A DNA stretch of 64,000 nucleotides from Cryptomeria japonica. Lineage: Eukaryota > Streptophyta > Pinopsida > Cupressales > Cupressaceae. Under the pieces are notes generated by a model. That model searched no databases, was not told where the DNA came from, and saw only the letters and a program-made list of their open reading frames with translations. The DNA lies in assembly GCF_030272615.1 (NCBI RefSeq), contig NC_081414.1, positions 305,913,164 to 305,977,163 on the forward strand, given 5' to 3'. This document shows positions 1-9,649 of the stretch, one piece after another (positions within the stretch are counted from its first letter, which is position 1; each line of letters opens with the position of its first letter). Position numbers and translations under genes: made by a program.

Positions 1-163
1 GAAATTTCAAAACCCTAAAGAAGATTCAGAAGCTAATATCAGATGGTCAAGAGAAAAACTCAAAGCAGTGATTCAGCAACCGACGTAGTGTGTGGTGAAG
101 TGGAATTAGCAAGCCCTAAATTCTCGATTTCCGAAAGGTATTTCTCAAGTTTTATGTTTTATC

Positions 164-349
164 ATGGCTTCCGCATCACACTCTAGTTCTAGTGCACCCA
201 TTGATTCAGTAGATTTCATCCAACGAAAAGAAAAATATAATGCCCTATCCTTAGTACCAATTGGTGTCATTGTTGAGGAAGGCATTTCTAATTACATTGA
301 CTGTAAAATTGAAGACCTAGGTTATCTTCCACTAACACTTTGGTGGTGA
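164..349 (+). pseudogene. N-terminal fragment of ORF2 (element K)
   Basis: A 61-residue fragment starts MASASHSSSSAPIDS and includes the segment YIDCKIEDLG. The same segment occurs near the N-terminus of ORF2 in element F (YIDCKLEDLG) and, in varied form, in C and J (YIHCHIEELG, YIHCHIEDLG). This places it at the start of the ORF2 protein family, whose function is unknown. The frame is lost at about 346, where LTR-type sequence begins, so roughly 95% of the protein is missing. The start codon is the first ATG after a leader without ORFs, the same arrangement as in C, E, F and J. Confidence 0.6.
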
Positions 350-1136
350 TTTTATGTCATGTTACCAAATGTGTCCAGATGCATTGAGCCTAGGAACTTT
401 TAGTCAAATCCTATTGGACCGACATGAAATCATCTTCCTTTATAAGGACATCATGTCTAGGGTTTGCATGCATGATGTATGAATTGTTGTTGAGGGTTTT
501 TGTTTGTATGATCATAGAAGATAAAGGTCTGTATGAAGAGTGAGAGTGTGAAGATATTGAAGACTGAAGTAATGTTGAAATGCATTAACAGCGAGCTATC
601 AAGTACCTAACCAAGGATTTTGTGCTAGTAACTAGGTCACTCTATTTGTTGATTACTCATATCTTCCACAAGTCTGAAACCCTTAACTGGGTAGGCTTAG
701 CAAAGTCTTTGTAAATCCTCTAATAAGGTGGTTCACAACTGTGAATCTAAAATCCTCTCACAAGGTAGTCTTTAATAGGACTTATCTCCTAATAGAGATC
801 TAAATTCCTAATAGGATCTGTTCTGGTGAAGAACTTTGTATGACCTTAACTGGTTTGACCTTAACTGGTTAGGTTTCTATTCTGCAGATAGTTACTTGTG
901 AGTTTTTTCTCACTATGGTTTTTCCCATTTGGATTTCCACATCAAAACATCTTGTGTTATGGTGATTGTGCTCTTGTGGGTGAATGCTTTATTTGCTTTT
1001 TGGTTTGCATTTATCTTAACCGGTTTGTTAGTAAATATGTTGTACCGGTTAACTACTAAATTTTTTAAGGGTTTGAGTTCAGTAATTTTTGGTATACTAA
1101 TTCACCCCTCCTCTTAGTATTCATCAAATGTTTCTT
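346..1136 (+). repeat. Truncated 3' LTR of element K
   Basis: This is non-coding. It contains the family motif with TCTTGTGTTATGG near 950-965 and the LTR-terminal hairpin at 1094-1120 (arms ATACTAA and TTAGTAT around a C-rich loop). It ends in TTCATCA at 1136. The left boundary is a deletion joint with ORF2, not an LTR start. Confidence 0.55.
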
Positions 1137-2290
1137 TCTATGGTCTCTGCATTGCAAAAAACTTTCTCGGTTGGTTACTTAGGTTCTTCTAAGAGGGCTT
1201 TTGCATAGGTTTCAACTATGTTGTCATCTGCCTCATATCCCATCTGTGTAACCCAAAGAGTCCTAGGGACAACTGCCTCCATCCAAATTTCATCTTTCTT
1301 GATCACAAAGCATATCTGTTTTTGATACTTATCAATAATTGCTTGAGATAGCCTTATTCTTGTCTTCATTATTGCTTTCAAAGTTTGAATATATTCATTT
1401 ATGTTTTTCTCCCTATCATCTCCCATATTGTTCAGTATGTCTAACAGTTGTTTTCCTACCGATATATCAAAACCAAAGTCTTTCTTACCAATACCGGGTA
1501 CTTCCTTAGTAATGTACAACATTAAGCACACAAGCAGGTTGCCAAATCTGAAAGTTCCTTTCTTATCACCTTTGATTTTCTTCAAGTTGTCTATCAGTTC
1601 ATCTTTAAGCCACTCACATACATCAATTCTTGCATTGTCATTCACCATGTCATATGCACTTTTGATACATAAACTAGAAACTAAGTTTAGTCTGTTTGCA
1701 TGTGTAGCCTTATAACCAAGAATCATACTAACAAATATAACATTTATATCTTTCACATCATTTCCTCTTAGGGATCTTTTATCAAAAGTTGCACCAGTTA
1801 GGGTCATCACAATGTCATTTGAAACCTTCTTAGTTCTGTTAGGCCTTCTACTGGTGGAAGGTAAGCCTGTCACTACCCTAACTGCCTCTTTAGTAATCTT
1901 ATGGATGGAATCCAACCAAAAGAACTCACCATGTACTCTGCTCAAGACAATTCTTATCACATCTTTAAGAAAATTGGGGATACTAAGAATGTCCACAAAA
2001 CCTAGGGTTTCCATAAGCTTGTATTCCAGTTTAACATTTCCATGTTCATCACAAATTACAGTCCTATACATGTTCATTATTTCTTCAGCTCCTAGTTCCT
2101 CAATATGACAATGTATATACATTCTAGGATTCTCAGCATAAACTACTCCCTTAGATATTTTTGAGAATGCTCCTAGGGTATCATCTTTCTTTGAAATTTT
2201 GGGAATAAGTTTGAACACGGGTCTAGGGCGCTTTATAACTTCAATCATAGTAGGGTTTGCAATAAATTTAGGTGTAGAAGAAGAAGCCAT
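1137..2290 (-). pseudogene. ORF2 of element C, unknown retroelement protein, C-terminally cut
   Basis: A 371-residue stretch is open from the ATG at 2290 to a TAA near 1175, and readable homology to E continues past that stop to about 1137. The start MASSSTPKFIANPT matches E. Landmarks in order are YIHCHIEELG (about residue 57), FFWLDSIHKITKEA followed by VTGLP (residues 125-145), FVSMILGYKATHANRLN (residues 185-205) and FRFGNLLVCLMLY (residues 247-260). I recognise no catalytic motif, transmembrane segment or zinc site. The predominantly helical, plant-mobile-domain-like look is an impression, not a match. The long open frame is unusual among these copies. Confidence 0.7.
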
Positions 2291-2593
2291 TATTATAAAT
2301 ACCTTAATCTACCTTTAGGATGATTTGCTTGGATGATTTGCTTCACTTTACTCTATGGACGTCTTTGCTCAGGATTTTTGCACTCTCTGGAGATTTGAAT
2401 GCTTGGTGAATAAAAAAGAACCAAAACACTTGCTTTATAGTGTAATTGCCTTCAACTACCACATTTAATGTCTGGCGGTCAAGTAAAAAATTAACTCATC
2501 TATCGGTAAAGAAGTAATCCAACTTCTCATCATCAACTGAGGGTAAACTAGCATATTTTTCAATTTGTTGCCATACCCCTAAAGGATTATTTC

Positions 2594-3706
2594 TTAATTA
2601 GATGAAGAATCTCGTACCGGTGGAGTGATACTCTGTTCTACCGGTGAAGGAATAGCTTCACTAACATTCATGTCAAACTTTCTAATCCATTGTTTTGAAA
2701 ATTCTTGCTTCACCTCTTCAACCTTTTCTTTGCCTTTCAAACTGGGTCCTTTGTTATTTGCCGGTGATGCCTTACTTCTATAAAATTTTCCAATATGTCC
2801 AATCTTATTACAAGCATAACAAGTAACATTGTTTTTCTGAATAGATTTTCCATATCCTATGCCGGTATGTGTTCTGCATTGATTAGATAGATGTCCAAAT
2901 CTTCCACAAATATAACATCTTACATTCATTTTGCAATTTTATGAATTATGACCAACTTTATTGCATTTAGAGAATTGACTGGTGGGTGTATTAGTGTTCT
3001 GATAATTTCTAGATCTACAGTAATTTTCTCTATGACCATACTTGTTATAGTTAAAGCATTTCCCATTAAATTTGTAAGCATTAGGTTGTCTTACCGGTTT
3101 ATTATGATCATGATTGTTTGCAGTACCAGAGCTTTCACCAACTTCAAAGCCAAGGCCATTAGTGTCTCCATTAGGTTTTTGATTCTTTAGCATGTCATCA
3201 AGTTCTTCTGAACTTTTCTTGAATTTCTCCTTGTGTTGATTTGTAGTAGCCAACTCATTTTCCAAGAAATCTTTCTGTCTCATGAGTTCAGTTCTATCAT
3301 TTTGTGTATGCATTAAATCTGTTTTCAACATATCATTTTTATGACTGTGTCTTGTGTTTTCATTTACAGCATCATTGAGTCTTCTAACCAAGTCATCTTC
3401 ATTCTTCTTTCTATCTTCAATGTCTTTACAAAATCTCATGGTCATATCTCGCATCTTATTCTTCCTTGTACTATTTTCTTGTCTTAGTTTGTTCACCAGA
3501 TCATTAAGAGTTTCTTTCTCATCATCATCACTCTACATCTTCTCAGAAAGTTCTCTTCTTTTGTTCCTAGCAATAGTGATATTTTTCTGAAGTCCTTGAA
3601 TGATTTCCTATGCAACCTTTAGATCATCTTCAAGTTTGATATTCTTCACTTTTTCTACATCATAGTCTGCAAGAGATGTTTCTAGTTGCTTCGTCAAGTT
3701 TTCCAT
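2594..3706 (-). pseudogene. ORF1 of element C: coiled-coil plus CCHC Gag-like protein
   Basis: It reads from the ATG at 3706 (MENLTKQLE) to a TAA at 2594, interrupted by in-frame stops near 3612, 3535 and 2937. The first 160 residues are strongly charged and heptad-like (coiled coil). A linker and four CCHC knuckle positions follow, as in E. Knuckle 3 (CYICGRFGHLSNQC) is intact. Knuckles 1, 2 and 4 have each lost a cysteine to Tyr, Phe and Tyr, and a stop falls inside knuckle 2. CCHC knuckles are typical of retroelement Gag nucleocapsids, so a Gag-like RNA-packaging role is inferred. Confidence 0.8.
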
Positions 3707-3763
3707 CTCTACCGGTGTCAAAATCTTCCACAAGCTGCTAGGCTTTTGAAAATAGAGGACCGG

Positions 3764-3775
3764 GCTCTAATACCA
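3764..3775 (-). other. Primer-binding site of element C
   Basis: On the minus strand it reads TGGTATTAGAGC, one base from the usual plant site TGGTATCAGAGC, which pairs with the 3' end of initiator tRNA-Met. It sits two bases from the LTR end. Confidence 0.8.
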
Positions 3776-3777
3776 AT

Positions 3778-4545
3778 TGGTAGGATTCCCAAAGATACTG
3801 AGAGGGGGGGGTGAATCAGTATCTTTCCTGTTAATGGATCTTCTTAATTTATTAAATGAAAAGCATTCCAAAACTATGTACTGGTAGTAGTAAATAAGAA
3901 CAATAAGGACAACATGAAAACCACACCATAACATAATATTTTTAACAAGGAAACCCGATGTGGGAAAAACATCGGTGGGATTTGTGACCCACAATATTCG
4001 CTTATTGGCCAATAAGAGAATATTACTGTTACAATAGGGGCCTGCACATACAGGAAGGCCAACTGCCTAAAGCTTACTACTTACATACAAAAAGGAGAAG
4101 TCTCACTGACTTACAAAAGTGGATTATGAAAATCCAATTTCATGTACTGCTACAAAAGGGCATCTGCTATGCCAGATCTAGTACTGGTTTAAGCTCTACA
4201 ACTTCCAAAACCTTATACCAAACTCTACCTTAGTATTCGCACATAATATCCATCACATATCCTACATATAAATGTTCTCTAAGATCTCATACTTATATAT
4301 GAGTCTTATTACAATCTGCCATGTCGGCTTACAAAAAGATTTTACAATTAAATACAAAATACAAAAGAACAAAATTCCTATTGGCTAGGGTGCTGGTAAT
4401 CAATCTTTTCGGTGTCAGTGAACGTATGCTGGTGTAGATTCTATTAGTGCTGATGCCTACCGGTATCATATGATTATAAGGTTGCCATCAATGAAAATAC
4501 CTTCAATCACCTACAATTTCTCATTGAAGTGTGCATTTGCCAACA
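3778..4545 (-). repeat. 5' LTR of element C (768 bp)
   Basis: It starts TGTTGGCAAATGCACAC at 4545 and ends in CCTACCA at 3778 (minus strand), matching the E LTR through most of its length. It has the best terminal hairpin in the window: 11 paired bases, AAAGATACTGA (3791-3801) with TCAGTATCTTT (3816-3826), around a C-rich loop on the transcript strand. It also carries the shared block near 3960-4060 with the direct-repeat-like primer to the GGGCCTGCACATACAGGAAG motif. Confidence 0.8.
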
Positions 4546-5539
4546 ATCACATTGTTCTTAACCATGAAACAAATGTCGGTAGAGTATGTCTCTACTATAT
4601 TCTCAAGTATTCTTGTCTTAGACCTCATATATTTTTGAAAAGCCTTGAAATAACCCCATATCTTATCATCCCTTTCAATTTCTAATCCAACAATTGATTG
4701 GTTTAACTGTCTTCCTACCAGAATGTCAAAAGCCCATTGTTTCCTACTAGAACCGGGTGTTTCACTCAGAAAGTATAACATCAAGAAGACTAACAAATTT
4801 CCATACCGAAAGGTTTCCTTCTTCTCACCTTTAATCTTCTCTAAGTTGATAAATAACTCTTCAAGCATCCAACCACAAAGATCTAACTTTACATTTTCTC
4901 TCATCATCTTATATCCAACCAAAATACATGAACTGGAAACAGACTTCAGTCAGTTTGACTAAGTTACCTTGTATCCTATGACCATGCTTCCAAACTTGAT
5001 ATCGGTGTCAATGAAGGTAACTTGACCGGGTTACCTTATATCCTATGACCATGCCTTACAAAGTCATTTGATACTTTCTTATCCGGATGTTGCCCTACTG
5101 TTGGCAAACTAGTAATTACTTGGATGGCTTCCTTAGTGATTTAATAAGGTTTGTCCAGCCATATGAATTCCCCATGTACTCTTCTCAGTACATATCTGAT
5201 TATTTTATCCTCAAACTCCAAAATATCCAAAATATCTATAAACCCTAGATCTTCAATGTGTTGATATGTCAGTTTGATATTTCCATCTTCTCCCATTAGT
5301 TCAATCATATACATTCCCTTGATCTCTGAAGTTCCTAAGTCCTCTATGTGACAGTGAATGTATTCCCTAACATCTTCTACATACACCACTCCCTCTGGGA
5401 CATGATAAAATGCTCCAACCAAATCTTTCTTGGTAGCCACATGTGGAAACCATTTTAAAATTGGCCTGGGGCGGTCCTTAACCTCCACTACAGTTGGATT
5501 AGTAACAAAAATAGGAACAAAAGATGATCCCACTTCCAT
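4546..5539 (-). pseudogene. ORF2 of element J, cut by element C
   Basis: It starts at ATG 5539 (MEVGSSFVPIFVTNPT) and shares with C and E the landmarks YIHCHIEDLG, VHGEFIWLD, ITKEAIQVIT and FRYGNLLVFLMLY. It has at least two frameshifts, and stops near 5140. A local duplication of about 65 bp at 4967-5058 repeats a TATCCTATGACCATGC segment and destroys the frame there. The reading frame ends exactly at the LTR of C. Function unknown. Confidence 0.7.
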
Positions 5540-5915
5540 GTTTCAAGAAAAATACCTTTTGTTCGCTTTCAATGAAAACCTTCAACAAATCCTTCCAGAC
5601 ACCGGTGAGGTCTCTCAAGAAGAAATCCGATTACCTCTAAATAGCCTCTAATTGCACTTAGTCACTCTGAATCTCTCTAAATGCAGGGAGATTAACAATG
5701 AAGTGTATTCAATCTTTTATCCTTCGGAAGAAAAACCCTAATCTTCCATTGATATAAATGATTGCTAATGAAAGATACTAGATCTCGCTTTGAACGTATC
5801 CATGCTAGATAATCCTCTCCAATATCTGGAACATCTTCCAGAACCTCATCCCAGGGCATATGCATCATTTTCATGAATTTTGCCTACCCCTAAGGCATCT
5901 TCCTTAGTTACCAGA

Positions 5916-7020
5916 TTAGCTCACTGCTAGTGCAGGAGAAACCTCTTCTACCAGATAGGTAGTCGGGACATTCCCATCTAATGATTGTTCTTCAATCTTC
6001 CTAACCCATCTCTGAGTATGATCTTGCTGTATTTCACTAGCCTTCTCTTTTCCTTTTTCATTTGATTCTCCATTACTAACTGGTGGATTTCTGCTTCTAT
6101 AGAATTTAGCAACATGTCTAATTTCATTGCATGCATAACATGTAACATTGTTCTTCTGAATTGCTTTTCTAAAATCGGTGAAATTTCTTGACCTGCGCTA
6201 ATTAGCCATATGTCTAAATTTTCCACAAGCACAACATTTTACATTCATTCTACAATCTTTTGTTTTATGACCAATTTTATTGCATTTAGAACATTTACTG
6301 AGAATAGAATCAGGGTTATGATTTTCTTTGTTTTTACATTGCCTATCCATGTGACCAAATCTATTGCAAACAAAACATCTACCATTGAATTTATAAGCAT
6401 TGAATTGTCTTATCGGTACCTTATGGTTTTGATCTTCATTAGCAGTACCAGAACTCTGTCCTTTCTCAAATCCAAGTCCACTAGAATCTCCAATTTGCCT
6501 TTGTCTCTTCAATAACTCATCAAGTTGTGTTGAGCTGATCTTGAATTTTTTCATTGTACTCACTTGCAGTAGTTAAATCATCTCTTAGTATTATCATTTG
6601 TCCCTCAAGATCTTTCTCATTGCTTTGGGATTGTACTAAATCAGTTCTCAACAAATCATTTTCATGAACCAACCTACCACATTCTTCAAATTTGTTCTTT
6701 AGGGACACAACAAGATTTTCTTCCTTTTTCTTTATGTCCTCAATCTCCTTAGACATCCTCATAGTTATAATTTGCATTTCATTCTTCATAGCCATGTTCT
6801 CCTGACTCAATTTTTGACATTGTTCCTTAAGTGCATTTTTCTCTTCATCATCCTGATTTTGCAAAAGTTCTCTCCTCCTAGCTTGAACAGATGATAACCT
6901 CTCTTGTAGGACAAGAATGAATTCCTTAGGATAATTAAACTCATATTGTAGCTTTAAGTTCTTTAATATTTCACCATCATAATCTTCAAGTTCCATCTCA
7001 AGCTGCTTCTCCAAAGCCAT
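5916..7020 (-). pseudogene. ORF1 of element J: coiled-coil plus CCHC Gag-like protein
   Basis: It starts at ATG 7020 (MALEKQLEMELEDYD), aligning with MENLMKQLE of E. It reads through a long charged coiled coil (about residues 1-165), then a GLGFEKGQSSGTAN linker, then knuckles. Knuckles 1 (CFVCNRFGHMDRQC) and 2 (CSKCNKIGHKTKDC) are intact. Knuckles 3 and 4 have lost the Gly-His spacing or the last Cys. Two frameshifts (near 6540 and 6215) break it. The stop at 5916-5918 gives a protein of about the same length as in E. Confidence 0.75.
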
Positions 7021-7080
7021 ATTCAATGATTTTGGTTTCAGGATCTTCCTCAAGTTGTTAAACTTCCTCTGAGGCACAAG

Positions 7081-7092
7081 GCTCTGATACCA
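7081..7092 (-). other. Primer-binding site of element J
   Basis: On the minus strand it reads TGGTATCAGAGC, the exact initiator tRNA-Met complement used by most plant Ty1-copia elements. It lies just inside the LTR end. Confidence 0.85.
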
Positions 7093-7094
7093 AT

Positions 7095-8012
7095 TATTGG
7101 AAACCAATAACACCGAGAGGGGGGTGAATCAGTGTTATACTAGAATAGTAGATTTTAACCTTCACAAAATATTCATATACCAACTGGTATACCAGTATAA
7201 ACATAATTGAAAGAAGTAAAGAAACCAATAAGCCAAACATATAAATGAGAACCATAACACAAAAATTTATATGTGGAAAACCTCAATGAGGAAAAAACAT
7301 GGTGGGATTTGTGACCCACAATATCAATCCACTAGCCATATGAAGAGATATTACAATATATGATGGGCCTGCACTTGCAGGAAGACTTACAACCTAGAGC
7401 ACACTGCTCAATCATAATAGGAACCTCACTAACTACATAAAATTCTAGACAACAATCTGGAGAAGTGTGAACTGCTATGATATCATCTTCTATGCCATAA
7501 TACAGTTTCGATTTAAGCTCTGTCTATTCTATTTGAAACACTAAACCCCTTTACCAAAATAACCCTTACAATAAATTCCTCACATACATAGTCTCTCTGA
7601 TTTATTTTGCATCATATCACTTTTACATATCCATTACATTACCTCCTTCCTACATCAAAATGATCTAATCAATCTGCCCTATATACCCTATACAAATTTA
7701 TGCCTTATGTCATCTTACAAAGATATATACAATATTAGATTACATGTCGGCCATATAACATAAGTGAATAAACATTAAAACAAGTTTTCGATGCCGGATC
7801 CAAGATAAGTCAGCCTCCAATACTAATAACCTTTACTATACCATGTCGGCTTGCATTGTCGGTGACCAAAGAAATCTTCCTGACATACTGGTGTCGGTGC
7901 TAGTGTAGAATCTGTAAAGTGCCTACCAGTACACCATATGAATCTGGAACCTCAAATCATGTTGCTATCAATGACAATAAAGTGAAACCAACCAATAGAG
8001 TGTCAATTGGCA
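7095..8012 (-). repeat. 5' LTR of element J (about 918 bp)
   Basis: The minus-strand start TGCCAATTGACAC at 8012 is inferred from the shared motif TTGTCATTGATAGCAAC soon after it and from LINE coding sequence resuming at 8013. The end is about 7095. The terminal hairpin pairs 7107-7116 with 7129-7138 and has one G-U wobble on the transcript strand. The GGGCCTGCACTTGCAGGAAG block is at about 7365-7385. Boundaries are uncertain by a few bases. Confidence 0.65.
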
Positions 8013-8661
8013 ATAGGAGTTTCTCAATGTAGGGTATAATTCCACTCCTAGACATTTCATCCCAAACCTCTGCCTCATTCCTCCATTACCACATGATGTG
8101 GACTCCAATCTATTTATATCACCACCAATTTTCTCTAAAAATTCTAACTGGAAGCCAGTGGACCCTAGAAAATAGCACAATAGAACCACAAAGATTCTAG
8201 ACATGGCTAAAAAAACAAACCCCTCCTTTTCTAAGAATATAGTGAAAAGACATCCCAACCCAATACTCCACATAAGTTAAAAGTACATGAAAATAATCTA
8301 GACAATATCCCACATATCAACATTATCTATAATTATCATATAAGATTTTTAATATACACAGCGATGACATCCTAGGCCCCCACCATTTAATATTATTAAT
8401 CTTAAGTCCAATATTGGCCAACCCATCGACCACTTTGTCTCATTCATGAAACATGTAGGTGATAGTAAAATTCTCCATAGACCTTATCATATCTTGAGTA
8501 TTTTCAATTAATTTTTTTATTGTCCAACTAGGGGTTTGCAGGCTCCACGGGTAGTTATCAATATTAAGGGAGTCTCTTCCCAACCAAATTTTCCTATTGT
8601 TTTCCTTTAAAGCAATCTTTACTCCAATTTAGGTTGCCATATCCTCAACAAAGCGGGAGAT
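8013..8661 (-). pseudogene. LINE RNase H C-terminal fragment
   Basis: From 8661 the minus strand continues the RNase H-like domain that stops at 9650. It reads SRFVEDMAT, then IALKENNRKIWLGRDSLNI, TPSWTIKKLIENTQDM and finally DKVVDGLANIGL, the usual end of plant LINE RNase H (family pattern: vADaLANlg). The frame reads across the LTR without obvious loss. Positions 8013-8370 are less conserved, and I cannot assign them beyond LINE tail. Confidence 0.65.
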
Positions 8662-9649
8662 TGTTGGCATATGGACACTCCAATGAGACATTGTGTGTGA
8701 TTGAAGGTTTTGTCATTGATGGCAACCTTGCAATCCTATGGCACCAGCAAAGCATTACTCAGGCAACCTTGCAATCCTATGGCACCGGCAAAGCATTACT
8801 CAGGCAACCTTGCAATCCTATGGCACCGGCAAAGCATTACTCAGGCAACCTTGCAATCCTATGGCACCGGCAAAGCATTACTCAGGCAACCTTGCAATCC
8901 TATGGCACCGGCAAGACATTATACCGACAAAGCATTACTCAAACAAAATAGTGCACTAGCATCAACAAAATCAATCTACACTGGCACCGGCACAAAAGAT
9001 GTACACCGGCACAGAAGGAAATATGTATACTGGCACAAAGGCCGACAGGATTTTTGTTATGTAATATTTTGTTTATTATTATAAGCCGACTTGGCAAATT
9101 GTAAAATGACTCTTGTACATAAAAGAGATCATTGTAGGAATTTGTAGGATATGGATAGGAAGTATAAATAAATTATAAGGCAGACCTAATGTGCGAATTA
9201 CAGGTCAAGGGTATATGTAAAGAATAGAGCAAGAACCGGTACTGAATCTGGCATTGAAGATGCTATTGTAAAGCAATACAGAATATTGGATTTGTGTATA
9301 TCCACATTGTAAGTGAGTGTGACTTCTTATTGAGCAGTGAGCTCTAGGCAGTTGGCCTTCTTGCATGTGCAGGCCTCTATTGTAAGTAATATTCTCTTAT
9401 TGGCCAGTAAGTGAATATTATGAGTCACAAATCCCACCGAGGTTTTTCCCACACTGGGTTTCCTCATTAAACATCTTGTGTTATGGTGTTCTTTTAATGT
9501 GGATGTTTTTGATTCTGTTATTTGCATTAATTCTTGCATACCGGTATACTGTTACTTTATATTCTGGATATTCAGTTTTAAGAAAATTTCATTACCGGTC
9601 AGATACTGATTCACCCCCCCCCCTCTTAGTATCTGTGGGAACCCTAACA
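8662..9649 (+). repeat. E-type LTR without flanking duplication (988 bp)
   Basis: It starts TGTTGGCATATGGACACTCC, like the E LTR, and ends in CCCTAACA. It includes the shared block at 9350-9480, TCTTGTGTTATGG near 9472-9484 and the terminal hairpin (9601-9609 with 9626-9634). The 5-bp flanks are GAGAT on the left and GTTTT on the right. They do not match, so it is not a simple solo LTR. No primer site follows it. It is longer than the E LTRs (802 and 804 bp), partly because of the minisatellite. Confidence 0.8.
8721..8925 (+). repeat. 41-bp minisatellite inside the LTR, five units
   Basis: Units start at 8721, 8762, 8803, 8844 and 8885. Each begins GGCAACCTTGCAATCCTATG and continues with GCACCGGCAAAGCATTACTC. 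Units 2-4 are identical by eye. Unit 1 has one change (CCAG for CCGG), and unit 5 diverges after about 30 bases. The E LTRs carry a single copy of this segment, so the array expanded in this copy or its close relatives. Confidence 0.95.

Larger units (their letters stand above)
1..1136 (+). mobile_element. Element K: remnant of a two-ORF non-autonomous LTR element (F-like)
   Basis: The left edge of the window holds the start of an ORF2-type protein (164-349) joined directly to the 3' part of an LTR. The LTR part resembles the LTR of element F: both share a stretch around a GCCGACATGAAAT-like motif, a TCTTGTGTTATGG motif and an LTR end in CATCA. The middle of the element and the first half of the LTR are deleted. 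It interrupts element C, because the C ORF2 reading frame on the minus strand runs up to 1137 and then stops matching. The other side of K lies outside the window, so its target duplication cannot be tested. Confidence 0.65.
1137..4545 (-). mobile_element. Element C: non-autonomous two-ORF LTR element, 5' part
   Basis: On the minus strand the order is 5' LTR (4545 to 3778), primer-binding site, ORF1 (3706 to 2594) and ORF2 (2290 to 1137). ORF2 is then cut by K, and the 3' LTR lies beyond the left edge. The parts are collinear with the complete element E and clearly similar to it. C is inserted in ORF2 of element J: J's reading frame stops at 4546, at a point equivalent to the middle of the conserved ORF2 domain. 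No reverse transcriptase, integrase or protease is visible between the ORFs. Confidence 0.8.
4546..8012 (-). mobile_element. Element J: non-autonomous two-ORF LTR element, 5' part
   Basis: On the minus strand the order is 5' LTR (8012 to about 7095), primer site, ORF1 (7020 to 5916), a spacer of about 380 bases with no supported gene, and ORF2 (5539 to 4546) cut by insertion of C. Its ORFs are clearly related to E and C but more diverged, so J is a second subfamily. It is inserted in the C-terminal part of the LINE, whose RNase H region resumes at 8013. Its 3' end lies beyond the left edge. Confidence 0.75.

Noticed and set aside
1401-2108. Plus-strand ORFs of about 100 codons
   Set aside because: Shadows of ORF2 of element C on the minus strand.
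8721-8925. Possible CRISPR-like array
   Set aside because: Units are contiguous without spacers, inside a plant LTR.
8634-9084. Three overlapping plus-strand ORFs of 73-127 codons
   Set aside because: A 41-bp tandem repeat without stops opens all three frames. The region is inside an LTR.
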